Shown: piece by piece, positions 50,627 to 57,836 of the stretch
Position numbering within the stretch: position 1 is the first letter of the stretch
How the letters are laid out: the number at the start of each line of letters is the position of its first letter
Source of the DNA: Streptomyces gardneri
Lineage (GTDB): Bacteria > Actinomycetota > Actinomycetes > Streptomycetales > Streptomycetaceae
Assembly: GCF_006539185.1 (NCBI RefSeq)
Contig: NZ_BJMN01000036.1
Location: 46,180 to 110,179 of the forward strand
Direction of reading: 5' to 3'
DNA length: 64,000 nt
Position numbers and translations under genes: made by a program
The notes under the pieces: model-generated
Seen by the model: only the letters and a program-made list of their open reading frames with translations
What the model was told of the DNA's origin: nothing
Databases searched by the model: none

Positions 50627-51478
50627 TTACGCCTCGATTCTGTTTGCGGATCTCAAACGCGCGAAGCTGCGGGCGAGGAGCCTTGACACATGCATCTGCG
50701 AGACGCCGAGTTCCTGGCTGATCTGTGACTGGGTCAGATTGCTGTAGTAGCGCAGCATCAGGATCCGCTGCTCGCGTTCGGGCAGCTGGACGAGCAGATG
50801 CCGGACGAGATCCCGGTGCTCCACGCCGGCGAGCGCGGGGTCCTCGTAGCCGAGCCGGTCGAGCAGTCCGGGCAGCCCGTCGCCCTCCTGTGCGGCCTCC
50901 AGGGAGGTCGCGTGGTACGACCGTCCGGCCTCGATGCAGGCGAGCACCTCGTCCTCGCCGATCCGCAGCCGCTCGGCGATCTCCGCGGTCGTGGGGGAGC
51001 GGCCGTGGGCGGTCGTCAGGTCCTCCGTGGCGCCGTTCACCTGGACCCACAGCTCGTGCAGCCTGCGCGGCACGTGCACGGTCCGGACGTTGTCGCGGAA
51101 GTACCGCTTGATCTCGCCGACGACCGTCGGCATGGCGAAGGTCGGGAACTGCACGCCCCGGTCGGGGTCGAAGCGGTCGATGGCGTTGATCAGGCCGATG
51201 GTGCCGACCTGGACGACGTCCTCCATCGGCTCGTTGCGGGAGCGGAAGCGGGCCGCCGCGTACCGCACGAGCGGCAGGTTGGCCTCGATGAGGGCCCCGC
51301 GCACCCGGTGGTGCTCGGGAGTGCCCGGTTCCAGGTGCTTGAGCTGCCCGAAGAGCACCTGCGTGAGGGCGCGGGTGTCGGCGCCGCGGGTGCTCTGGGG
51401 GCGGGGCCGCGGGGTCTCCGCCCCACCTGCCTCGTGCTGGGGCGGGACCTGAGGCGCTGTACTGGCCGGCACGTTCAC
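50627..51478 (-). CDS. sigF: SigB-family sporulation sigma factor SigF
   Basis: A 283-residue sigma factor: region 2 NLPLVRYAAARFRSRNEPMEDVVQVGTIGLINAIDRFD and region 4 LPEREQRILMLRYYSNLTQSQISQELGVSQMHVSRLLAR. The sequence closely matches the S. coelicolor SigF I remember (ending SANRIDA there, SANRIEA here). SigF acts late in spore maturation. The GTG start at 51478 follows AAAGGGG; the longer frame to 51520 lacks support. The 235-bp gap to sigN suggests separate promoters. Confidence 0.87.
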   Translation of the reverse strand: MNVPASTAPQVPPQHEAGGAETPRPRPQSTRGADTRALTQVLFGQLKHLEPGTPEHHRVRGALIEANLPLVRYAAARFRSRNEPMEDVVQVGTIGLINAIDRFDPDRGVQFPTFAMPTVVGEIKRYFRDNVRTVHVPRRLHELWVQVNGATEDLTTAHGRSPTTAEIAERLRIGEDEVLACIEAGRSYHATSLEAAQEGDGLPGLLDRLGYEDPALAGVEHRDLVRHLLVQLPEREQRILMLRYYSNLTQSQISQELGVSQMHVSRLLARSFARLRSANRIEA

Positions 51479-51638
51479 GCCACCCCTTTGGCTGGTCTTG
51501 CTGGTCGACTGGGTCAACAACGGTCAACTCATCCGTCAAAAGCGGTCATAGCATCACAAGACATGTCCACTGTGTGCAAGCACCGTATAGCCACGTGTTG
51601 AGGGCATGTTGGAGCAAAAAGGGGAGGCCAGAAACCCA
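51479..51638 (-). promoter_or_regulatory. sigF promoter region
   Basis: An AT-richer 160-bp segment upstream of sigF with several near-dyads (for example ACATGTCCACTGTGTGCAAG around 51560). No clear WhiG- or SigB-type promoter could be assigned by eye. Confidence 0.35.
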
Positions 51639-51671
51639 CGAGGCCCCCCGCCATGACGGCGGGGGGCCTCG
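51639..51671. terminator. Intrinsic terminator
   Basis: A 14-bp perfect stem CGAGGCCCCCCGCC and complement with loop ATGAC, downstream of the Dabb gene (minus strand). Confidence 0.88.
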
Positions 51672-51683
51672 ACGGAGGTGTGG

Positions 51684-51977
51684 CTAGAACGCGTAGTCCG
51701 CGATCACCCAGGTGGCGAACTCGCGCCACTGGGCGACACCCGCCTGGTGCGCGGGGTGCTCCAGGTAGCGCTGGAGGGCGTCCTTGTCCTCGACGGCGGA
51801 GTTGATCGCGAAGTCGTACGCGATCGGCCGGTCGGTGATGTTCCAGTCGCACTCCCAGAACCTCAGCTCCGGGATCTGCTCACCGAGAGCGCGGAAGGCC
51901 TCGACGCCGGCGACGACGCGCGGCTCGTCGCGCTCGACTCCCTCGTTGAGCTTGAAGAGGACCAGATGGCGGATCAC
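51684..51977 (-). CDS. Dabb (stress-responsive alpha/beta-barrel) protein
   Basis: A 97-residue ferredoxin-like dimeric barrel: MIRHLVLFKLNEGV start, RFWECDWNITDRPIAYDFAINSAVEDKDALQRYLEHPAH core, and WVIADYAF end. Dabb proteins include plant stress proteins and small polyketide cyclases; most bacterial copies are uncharacterised. It lies nine bases downstream of the 54-residue membrane protein gene on the same strand, so the two are probably cotranscribed. Confidence 0.88.
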   Translation of the reverse strand: MIRHLVLFKLNEGVERDEPRVVAGVEAFRALGEQIPELRFWECDWNITDRPIAYDFAINSAVEDKDALQRYLEHPAHQAGVAQWREFATWVIADYAF

Positions 51978-51986
51978 GAAGGGCTC

Positions 51987-52151
51987 CTAGTTGATGAGTT
52001 CGGTCATGAACTCGCCGACACCCTGGGCGGCGCTGGAAATGCCCTCGAACCCTACCTGGACGAGATCGGCCGCTCTGGAAGGGGACGTGACGATCGTGTA
52101 CAGCACAAAGACCACGACCGCGTACAGCGCGACCTTCTTCGCTTGCACCAC
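51987..52151 (-). CDS. 54-residue single-helix membrane protein, function unknown
   Basis: A small gene: GTG start at 52151 behind GGGGAGGG with eight-base spacing, stop TAG at 51987. The protein begins VVQAKKVALYAVVVFVLYTIVTSP, a cytoplasmic Lys pair followed by one transmembrane helix (about 8-23). A short amphipathic tail (GFEGISSAAQGVGEFMTELIN) follows. Codon use is Streptomyces-like throughout. It is encoded directly upstream of the Dabb gene. I recognise no family. Confidence 0.75.
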   Translation of the reverse strand: MVQAKKVALYAVVVFVLYTIVTSPSRAADLVQVGFEGISSAAQGVGEFMTELIN

Positions 52152-52559
52152 TGCTCAGCCCTCCCCTGTCCCCCGCCGTACGACCGCGCCACTCTAACCG
52201 AGCCTTTATGGACCAAGGGCCCGGAGATCGAGGCCTTTTGCCGCCCCCCGGAAGAGTGACGGCCGAGCAGTATGGATGTCGAGCCCGGAGGATCTGGCAG
52301 GAATCCGAAGGGCTTGTCGGAACCGGCCCGCACTGCGGGGTCCGCGCCGCGAGCTTCCCCCTGACCGCGGCGCAGGACTTGTAGGACCGGTTCTCATCGG
52401 GGGGAGCGGCTTGTCCCCCCGATGCCGTTCCCCCCGTCCTACGGAGAAGGCCCCGGCCGCGCCACGAGCGCCGCCGGGGCCTTTCCCGTACGAGGCCACC
52501 AGAGGCCCGGAGATACGCCGAAGGGCCCGGTGCTGATGCACCAGGCCCTTCGATCGAAG
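52152..52559. ncRNA. Non-coding 408-bp region with three strong hairpins (possible RNA)
   Basis: No coding frame is credible. On the plus strand a hairpin with CGCCGCG/CGCGGCG arms (about 52345-52370) is followed by a perfect 10-bp hairpin ATCGGGGGGA/TCCCCCCGAT (52396-52423). A terminator AAGGCCCCGGC/GCCGGGGCCTT with TTT tail (52447-52485) completes the series. The series of stems ending in a terminator is what an independent small RNA looks like. C-runs in the loops and arms recall the actinobacterial 6C RNA only superficially. Confidence 0.4.
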
Positions 52560-52644
52560 CGGTAGCGGAGGGATTTGAACCCTCGGTGAGTTTCCCCACA
52601 CTCGCTTTCGAGGCGAGCTCCTTCGGCCGCTCGGACACGCTACC
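52560..52644 (-). tRNA. tRNA-Ser(CGA)
   Basis: An 85-nt class II tRNA on the minus strand. Acceptor GGTAGCG pairs with CGCTACC, with discriminator G. The anticodon CGA lies at 52608-52610, with a long variable arm and the T-arm GGTTCAAATCC. It is the third serine tRNA in the window. Confidence 0.96.
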
Positions 52645-52711
52645 GAGAGAGAGCTTAGCCGAAGTTGGCGCTGCGATGAAATCCGTATCCCCGACGAGGT
52701 CAGCGGGGGTG

Positions 52712-53278
52712 TCAGCGGGTGCGGAAGAAGGCCGTCAGCTGCTCCGCGCACTCGTCGCCGAGCACGCCGTGGATCACCTCGGGCCGGTGGTTGAGCCGCC
52801 GGTCCCGTACGAGGTCCCAGAGCGAGCCCGCCGCGCCCGCCTTCTCGTCGAGCGCGCCGAACACCACCCGCTCGACGCGCGACTGGACGAGGGCGCCCGC
52901 GCACATGACGCAGGGCTCCAGGGTCACGACGAGCGTGCAGCCCGTCAGGCGCCACTCCCCGGTCACCGCGGCCGCCCGCCGCAGGGCGAGGACCTCGGCG
53001 TGCGCGGTCGGGTCGCCGGCCGCCTCCCGCTCGTTGTGCGCGCGGGCGAGGACCGTGCCGTCCGGGCCGAGCACGACCGCGCCGACCGGTACGTCACCGG
53101 CGGGCGCGGCCGCGTCGGCCTCGGCGAGAGCGAGCCGCATGGCGGCCCGCCAGGGATCCCGTACGGGATCGGGTCCGTGATCGCGTACGGGATCACGCAC
53201 GCGATCGTGATCGCGTACGGATTCGGGTTCGGGTTCGGATGCGGTCGGAGGATCGGGTGCGGGTACGGCGTGCGGCAC
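52712..53278 (-). CDS. tadA: tRNA adenosine(34) deaminase
   Basis: A 188-residue deaminase that converts A34 to inosine in tRNA-Arg(ACG). Zinc ligands and catalytic Glu are intact: His93-Ala-Glu95, and Cys123/Cys126 in PCVMC. The GTG start overlaps the stop of its partner gene (TAGTG). Residues about 15-43 are a repetitive Val-Arg-Asp-His/Pro extension, encoded by a GATCGCGTACGG-like DNA repeat, which is not part of the family. An internal ATG at 53140 would give the normal ~142-residue enzyme but has a weak ribosome site. Confidence 0.92.
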   Translation of the reverse strand: MPHAVPAPDPPTASEPEPESVRDHDRVRDPVRDHGPDPVRDPWRAAMRLALAEADAAAPAGDVPVGAVVLGPDGTVLARAHNEREAAGDPTAHAEVLALRRAAAVTGEWRLTGCTLVVTLEPCVMCAGALVQSRVERVVFGALDEKAGAAGSLWDLVRDRRLNHRPEVIHGVLGDECAEQLTAFFRTR

Positions 53279-53826
53279 TAGCGGACGGCCTCCAGGACCT
53301 CCGCGGCGCCCAGCGCGTCCGCGATCACCGCCAGCGCGTCGCTGTCGAGCGCCCGGAGCTCGCGCTCCGAGAGTCCGAGGTCCGCGAGGACCAGCGCGTC
53401 GCCCACGGGTGCGGACGGCACGAGCTCGGCCGCGACTCCGTCCGGCTCGTCGTCGTCGGCATCGTCGGCGAGGGGTTCCCCGTCCTCCGTGCCGTCCAGG
53501 TCCAGCGACTCCAGCTCGTCGAGCTCGGCGTCGAGGTCGTCGCCGAGGATCTCCCGGGTGAGGATCTCCCCGTACGAGGAACGGGCGGCGGCGGCGCCGT
53601 CCGAGACGTAGATCCGAGGGTCTTCCTCACCCTCGATCCGGACGATCCCGAACCACGCGTCCTCCTGCTCGATGTAGACGATCACCGTGTCGTCGTCCGA
53701 GGCCTCACGGGCGAGCTCGGCCAGATCCGACAGGGTCTCCACGTCGTCGAGCTCCGTGTCGCTCGCTTCCCACCCGTCTTCGGTGCGCGCGAGCAGTGCG
53801 GCGAAGTACACCTGACTCTCTCCCAC
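53278..53826 (-). CDS. TadA-associated protein (tRNA adenosine deaminase-associated family)
   Basis: A 182-residue acidic protein. YFAALLARTEDGWEASDTELDDVETLSDLAELAREASDDDTVIVYIEQEDAWFGIVRIEGEEDPRIYVSD is the conserved domain, followed by an Asp/Glu-rich linker and a helical end. This actinobacterial family is named for its constant position next to tadA; the biochemical role is unknown. It is translationally coupled to tadA by a one-base overlap, which supports a physical or regulatory partnership. Start GTG 53826. Confidence 0.88.
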   Translation of the reverse strand: MGESQVYFAALLARTEDGWEASDTELDDVETLSDLAELAREASDDDTVIVYIEQEDAWFGIVRIEGEEDPRIYVSDGAAAARSSYGEILTREILGDDLDAELDELESLDLDGTEDGEPLADDADDDEPDGVAAELVPSAPVGDALVLADLGLSERELRALDSDALAVIADALGAAEVLEAVR

Positions 53827-54015
53827 TGATCAGAGGTGTGACGTTCCGGCGGCGCGCTCCTGATGCCCCGCCCAATCGGCATCGTGACAGAAACAGGGCG
53901 TTCAGGAGAGGTCTTCGGCTCTTGCGTCGTGCATCAGTCTGAAGGCCACCACCATCGGGCGGGCGTGCGACCCCGGCGCACAAAGGGGGCGCACGGCGGG
54001 CCGTGCCCGGCGGTC

Positions 54016-54225
54016 TCACCAGCGGAACGTCCGCATGCGCATGGCCTGGCGCATGCGCGCGGCCCGGGCGCGCCGCGGCTGCACGCGCTCGCGCAGCGCC
54101 TTGGCCTCGTTCAGCTCGCGGAGGAACTGGGCGCGGCGCCTGCGGCGCTCCGCGTCGGTCTCCGGTGCCGGTCGGTCGGCCGCCCCCTCGGCGGCTTCCT
54201 CGGCCGGTTCTTCCAGGTCGGGCAT
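54016..54225 (-). CDS. Small basic conserved protein, function unknown
   Basis: A 69-residue protein: acidic N-terminal third (PDLEEPAEEAAEG), then a long Arg-rich helix (ERRRRRAQFLRELNEAKALRERVQ) and a tail rich in Arg and Met ending MRTFRW. I recall similar small proteins near upp in other Streptomyces, which supports it being real. It could bind RNA or the ribosome, but that is a guess from charge alone. ATG 54225 is preferred; an in-frame ATG at 54264 would add 13 residues. Confidence 0.6.
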   Translation of the reverse strand: MPDLEEPAEEAAEGAADRPAPETDAERRRRRAQFLRELNEAKALRERVQPRRARAARMRQAMRMRTFRW

Positions 54226-54317
54226 CGGCCACACCACCCCATCGCTGGGTCCCTGTGCCCCCACCTTCCCCCAGCGGCGTGGGTCGACGCCAGTGCGCGG
54301 CGGGCTACTGTTGAGTC

Positions 54318-54953
54318 ATGCGTCTCCACGTCGTCGACCACCCTCTGGTCGCCCACAAGCTCACCACCCTGCGCGACAAGCGCACGGACTCCGCGACCTT
54401 CCGCCGTCTCGCCGACGAGCTGGTCACCCTGCTCGCCTACGAGGCCACCAGGGACGTCCGGACCGAGCAGGTCGACATCGAGACCCCCGTCACCCCCACG
54501 ACCGGTGTGAAGCTCTCGTACCCGCGTCCGCTGGTGGTCCCGATCCTGCGGGCCGGGCTCGGCATGCTCGACGGCATGGTCCGTCTGCTCCCGACGGCCG
54601 AGGTCGGCTTCCTGGGCATGATCCGCAACGAGGAGACGCTGGAGGCGTCGACCTACGCCACGCGGATGCCGGAGGACCTCTCGGGCCGCCAGGTGTACGT
54701 CCTCGACCCGATGCTGGCGACCGGCGGCACGCTGGTCGCGGCGATCCGGGAGCTGATCAAGCGCGGCGCCGACGACGTGACCGCGGTCGTGCTCCTCGCC
54801 GCCCCGGAGGGCGTCGAGATCATGGAGCGCGAGCTCGCGGGCACCCCGGTGACCGTCGTGACGGCCTCGGTCGACGAGCGGCTCAACGAGAACGGCTACA
54901 TCGTCCCGGGCCTGGGCGACGCGGGCGACCGCATGTACGGCTCCGCCGAATAA
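54318..54953 (+). CDS. upp: Uracil phosphoribosyltransferase
   Basis: A 211-residue PRTase converting uracil and PRPP to UMP in pyrimidine salvage. RAGLGMLDGM is the flexible loop region, VLDPMLATGGT the PRPP-binding motif and ENGYIVPGLGDAGDRMYGS the C-terminal uracil-binding segment. The length is standard. It is monocistronic, with its stop codon inside the first unit of a 25-bp tandem repeat. Confidence 0.96.
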   Translation: MRLHVVDHPLVAHKLTTLRDKRTDSATFRRLADELVTLLAYEATRDVRTEQVDIETPVTPTTGVKLSYPRPLVVPILRAGLGMLDGMVRLLPTAEVGFLGMIRNEETLEASTYATRMPEDLSGRQVYVLDPMLATGGTLVAAIRELIKRGADDVTAVVLLAAPEGVEIMERELAGTPVTVVTASVDERLNENGYIVPGLGDAGDRMYGSAE

Positions 54954-55032
54954 TCACGCAGCCGGCTCCGCCGAATAACTACGCAGCCGGCTCCGCCGAA
55001 TAATCACGCAGCCGGCTCCGCCGAATAGTCGG
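54936..55032. repeat. 25-bp tandem repeat duplicating the upp 3' end
   Basis: The last codons and stop of upp (CGGCTCCGCCGAATAATCACG...) are copied almost exactly at 54961, 54986 and 55011, giving nearly four units. Only one or two bases differ between units, so the expansion is recent. Confidence 0.92.
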
Positions 55033-55041
55033 TTCGGTTCT

Positions 55042-55671
55042 TCAGCACTTTCCGGTCGGTACGGGCGCGGGCTTGGTCAGAGCGACCAGGGCCGCGTCCG
55101 CCGTCGCTTTCGGGGTCAGCGTCTTGAACGCGGTCCCGATGATCAGGTCCACGTCCGCCGTGCCCCGGGTGTCCGTCTTGGTCGTGGCGCCCTTGAGCTG
55201 GGTGCCGAGGACCGGGAAGGCGCCCTTGGTGGCCGCGGGCGCGCCGAGCAGCAGCCCCGCGCCGGGGACCTTCTTGTCGAAGGCGGCGGGGGCGTTCCCC
55301 ACCTTGCCGACCTTGAAGCCGCGCTTCTTGAGCTCGTCCGCGGTCGTCTTGGCGAGTCCGCTGCGCGGGGTCGCGTTGTAGACGTTGACCGTGATCTGGC
55401 CGGGCTTCGGAAGGGCCGCCACGGGCGGGGTCGTCGCCTTGGGCGCGGGTTTGCAGTCCGCCTGCTTCCCGGCGGTCGTCTTCTTGCCCTCGTCGCCGGA
55501 GAAGACGTCGACGAGCTGGAGTGTGCCCCAGCCGGCCGCGCCGAGCACGACCACGGAGGCCGCGGCCGCGAGGACGATCCTGCGCCGGCGGTGGGGGCGG
55601 CGCATGCGCGGGTAGACATCCCCCGTGATGCGGTACTTTCCGCCCATTCCGGGGGGTGTGAGCATGCTCAT
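55042..55671 (-). CDS. LytR_C domain membrane protein
   Basis: A 209-residue protein: cytoplasmic N-terminus with basic RRPHRRRR, one transmembrane helix (about 31-52), a short Thr/Lys/Pro linker, and a C-terminal LytR_C (LytR/CpsA/Psr C-terminal) domain. Its motif is ITVNVYNATPRSGLAKTTADELKKRGFKVGKVGNAP. It lacks the LCP phosphotransferase domain, so it is an accessory cell-envelope protein rather than a wall-polymer ligase. Single gene, convergent with upp. Confidence 0.87.
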   Translation of the reverse strand: MSMLTPPGMGGKYRITGDVYPRMRRPHRRRRIVLAAAASVVVLGAAGWGTLQLVDVFSGDEGKKTTAGKQADCKPAPKATTPPVAALPKPGQITVNVYNATPRSGLAKTTADELKKRGFKVGKVGNAPAAFDKKVPGAGLLLGAPAATKGAFPVLGTQLKGATTKTDTRGTADVDLIIGTAFKTLTPKATADAALVALTKPAPVPTGKC

Positions 55672-55775
55672 GAACGCAGCGTAATACCGCCCGTCGGCGA
55701 TGCCTACTTGATGATCATGTGATCGCGTCCGGATGGGGGCGAACTGACCCCGAAAGGGTCAGCGGCGGTGGAACG

Positions 55776-56072
55776 TCAGTCGAGTTCCAGCACGCGGGCG
55801 TGCAGCACCTGGCGCTGCTGCAGTGCCGCGCGGACGGCGCGGTGCAGTCCGTCCTCGAGGTAGAGGTCGCCGCGCCACTTCACGACGTGCGCGAAGAGGT
55901 CGCCGTAGAAGGTGGAGTCCTCGGCGAGCAGCGTCTCCAGGTCCAGCTGGCCCTTGGTGGTGACCAGCTGGTCGAGGCGGACCGGGCGCGGCGCGACGTC
56001 CGCCCACTGCCGGGTGCTTTCCCGGCCGTGGTCGGGATACGGCTTTCCGTTTCCGATGCGCTTGAAGATCAC
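55776..56072 (-). CDS. Small ParB/Srx-fold protein
   Basis: A 98-residue protein. RPVRLDQLVTTKGQLDLETLL, VVKWRGDLYLEDGLHRAVRAAL and the late VLHARVLEL match the ParB N-terminal/sulfiredoxin fold, including the phosphate-binding Asp-Gly-x-His-Arg at residues 74-78. Actinobacterial homologues are sometimes labelled VapB-like antitoxins, which the sequence does not support. It may bind nucleotide. It is divergent from the HerA-like ATPase gene, with which it shares a 97-bp promoter region. Confidence 0.8.
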   Translation of the reverse strand: MIFKRIGNGKPYPDHGRESTRQWADVAPRPVRLDQLVTTKGQLDLETLLAEDSTFYGDLFAHVVKWRGDLYLEDGLHRAVRAALQQRQVLHARVLELD

Positions 56073-56169
56073 ACGGAAAGCCTACCGGGCAAGCGGCTCC
56101 CGGCGCAGCCACGCGAGGCCGGTGGGATGCTGGTGCGAACCGTGACAAAAGCGAAATCAAGGTGTCGTG

Positions 56170-57768
56170 ATGAGCGTCAGTGAGCAGAGCGCACAGCCGC
56201 CCGCCCCCCTTGCGGGGCCCGGCGCCGAGATCGCCGCGGGGTACGCCTTCGACGGAGCCGCACTCGATCTGGGGGCGCTTCTCTGGGACGGCGTGTGTCA
56301 CCCGGACGCGCCGGTCCGCATCCCGCTGACGATGCTCAACCGCCACGGTCTGGTCGCCGGCGCCACCGGCACTGGCAAGACGAAGACCCTCCAGCTGATC
56401 GCGGAGCAGCTCTCGGGCCACGGCGTGCCGGTCTTCCTCGCCGACATCAAGGGCGACGTCTCCGGGATCTCGGCCCCCGGCGCGGACGGCGAGAAAGTGC
56501 GGGAGCGGGCCGCCCAGGTGGGCCAGGAGTGGCGGGGCACGGGCTTCCCCTGCGAGTTCTACGGGCTCGGGGGCATCGGCCCGGGCATCCCGGTGCGCGC
56601 CACGGTGACCGGCTTCGGCCCCGTGCTCCTCTCGAAGGTGCTCCAGCTCAACAAGACGCAGGAGCAGTCACTCGGCCTGATCTTCCACTACGCCGACTCC
56701 AAGGGGCTCGAACTGGTCGACCTCAAGGACCTGCGGGCGGTGGTGGCCTTCCTGGTCTCGGACCTCGGGAAGGCCGAACTGAAGGGGATCGGCGGGCTCT
56801 CGACGGCGACGGCCGGGGTGATCCTGCGGTCGATCACGGCCTTCGAGCAGCAGGGCGCGGGGGGCTTCTTCGGGGAGCCGGAGTTCGACACGGCCGCGTT
56901 CGTGCGGACGGCGGAGGACGGGCGGGGGATCGTCTCGGTCCTGGAGCTGCCGGCCGTGCAGGACAAGCCGCAGCTCTTCTCGACGTTCCTGATGTGGATG
57001 CTCGCGGACCTCTTCGACGACCTTCCGGAGGTCGGCGACCTGGAGAAGCCGAAGCTGGTCTTCTTCTTCGACGAGGCACATCTGCTGTTCAACGGGGCGT
57101 CGCAGGCGTTCCTGGAGTCGATCACCCAGACGGTCCGGCTGATCCGCTCGAAGGGCGTCGGCGTCTTCTTCGTGACGCAGACCCCGAAGGACGTCCCCGC
57201 GGACGTGCTCGGCCAGCTCGGCAACCGGGTGCAGCACGCGCTGCGCGCCTTCACCCCGGACGACGCCAAGGCGCTCAAGGCGACCGTACGGACCTTCCCG
57301 AAGTCGCCGTACGACCTGGAGGAGGTGCTCACCGGGCTCGGTACGGGCGAGGCGGTGGTCACCGTACTGAGCGAGAAGGGCGCCCCGACGCCGGTGGCGG
57401 CGACCCGGCTGCGGGCTCCGGAGTCGCTGATGGGACCGATCGACCCCGCTGCCCTGGACGCGGCGGTGAAGGCGTCGCCGCTGTACGGGCGGTACGCGGA
57501 GGCGGTGGACCGGGAGTCGGCGTACGAGAAGCTGACGGCCGAGCAGCTGGCGGCGGAGGCGGCGGCCCTGGACGCGGCGGCCGCGAAGGAGGCCGAGAAG
57601 GCGCAGAAACAAGGTGAAGCGAGGGCTCCTCAAGAGAAGGAGGAGCCCTCGCTCGCCGAACAGGTGGTGGGCAGCGGGATCTTCAAGTCCCTGGCCCGGT
57701 CGATCGGCACCCAGCTGGGCCGGGAGATCAGCCGCTCGATCTTCGGTACTGCCCGCCGTAAGAGGTGA
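56170..57768 (+). CDS. HerA-like P-loop ATPase (DUF853 family)
   Basis: A 532-residue FtsK/HerA-class ATPase. Walker A GATGTGKT is at 64-71, Walker B LVFFFDEAHLLF near 300, and the sensor region FFVTQTPKDVPADVLGQLGNRVQHALRAF follows. The C-terminal part is a coiled Ala/Glu-rich stretch and an Arg-rich end (SIFGTARRKR). The family probably translocates or remodels DNA; its role in Streptomyces is unknown. No NurA nuclease or Sir2 partner, as in HerA defence systems, is present. ATG 56170 follows AAGGTGTCGTG. Confidence 0.87.
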   Translation: MSVSEQSAQPPAPLAGPGAEIAAGYAFDGAALDLGALLWDGVCHPDAPVRIPLTMLNRHGLVAGATGTGKTKTLQLIAEQLSGHGVPVFLADIKGDVSGISAPGADGEKVRERAAQVGQEWRGTGFPCEFYGLGGIGPGIPVRATVTGFGPVLLSKVLQLNKTQEQSLGLIFHYADSKGLELVDLKDLRAVVAFLVSDLGKAELKGIGGLSTATAGVILRSITAFEQQGAGGFFGEPEFDTAAFVRTAEDGRGIVSVLELPAVQDKPQLFSTFLMWMLADLFDDLPEVGDLEKPKLVFFFDEAHLLFNGASQAFLESITQTVRLIRSKGVGVFFVTQTPKDVPADVLGQLGNRVQHALRAFTPDDAKALKATVRTFPKSPYDLEEVLTGLGTGEAVVTVLSEKGAPTPVAATRLRAPESLMGPIDPAALDAAVKASPLYGRYAEAVDRESAYEKLTAEQLAAEAAALDAAAAKEAEKAQKQGEARAPQEKEEPSLAEQVVGSGIFKSLARSIGTQLGREISRSIFGTARRKR

Positions 57769-57782
57769 CCTCGACCGCTACC

Positions 57783-57836
57783 GAGCGATCGGCTATCGGG
57801 CGATCGGCTATCGGGCGATCAGCTGTCGGGCGGTCA
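57783..57836. repeat. 15-bp tandem repeat (GGGCGATCGGCTATC)
   Basis: Three and a half units lie between the convergent ATPase and aminopeptidase genes. The segment is bracketed by a direct repeat GAGGTGACCTCG at about 57763 and 57838. Confidence 0.85.

Noticed and set aside
52340..52483. Signal recognition particle RNA or tmRNA
   Set aside because: The GGAAG/AGCAG-type SRP loop and a tmRNA tRNA-like end are both absent.
55776..56072. VapB-type antitoxin
   Set aside because: No PIN-domain toxin nearby and no AbrB/RHH DNA-binding motif; the Asp-Gly-x-His-Arg loop fits the ParB/Srx fold better.
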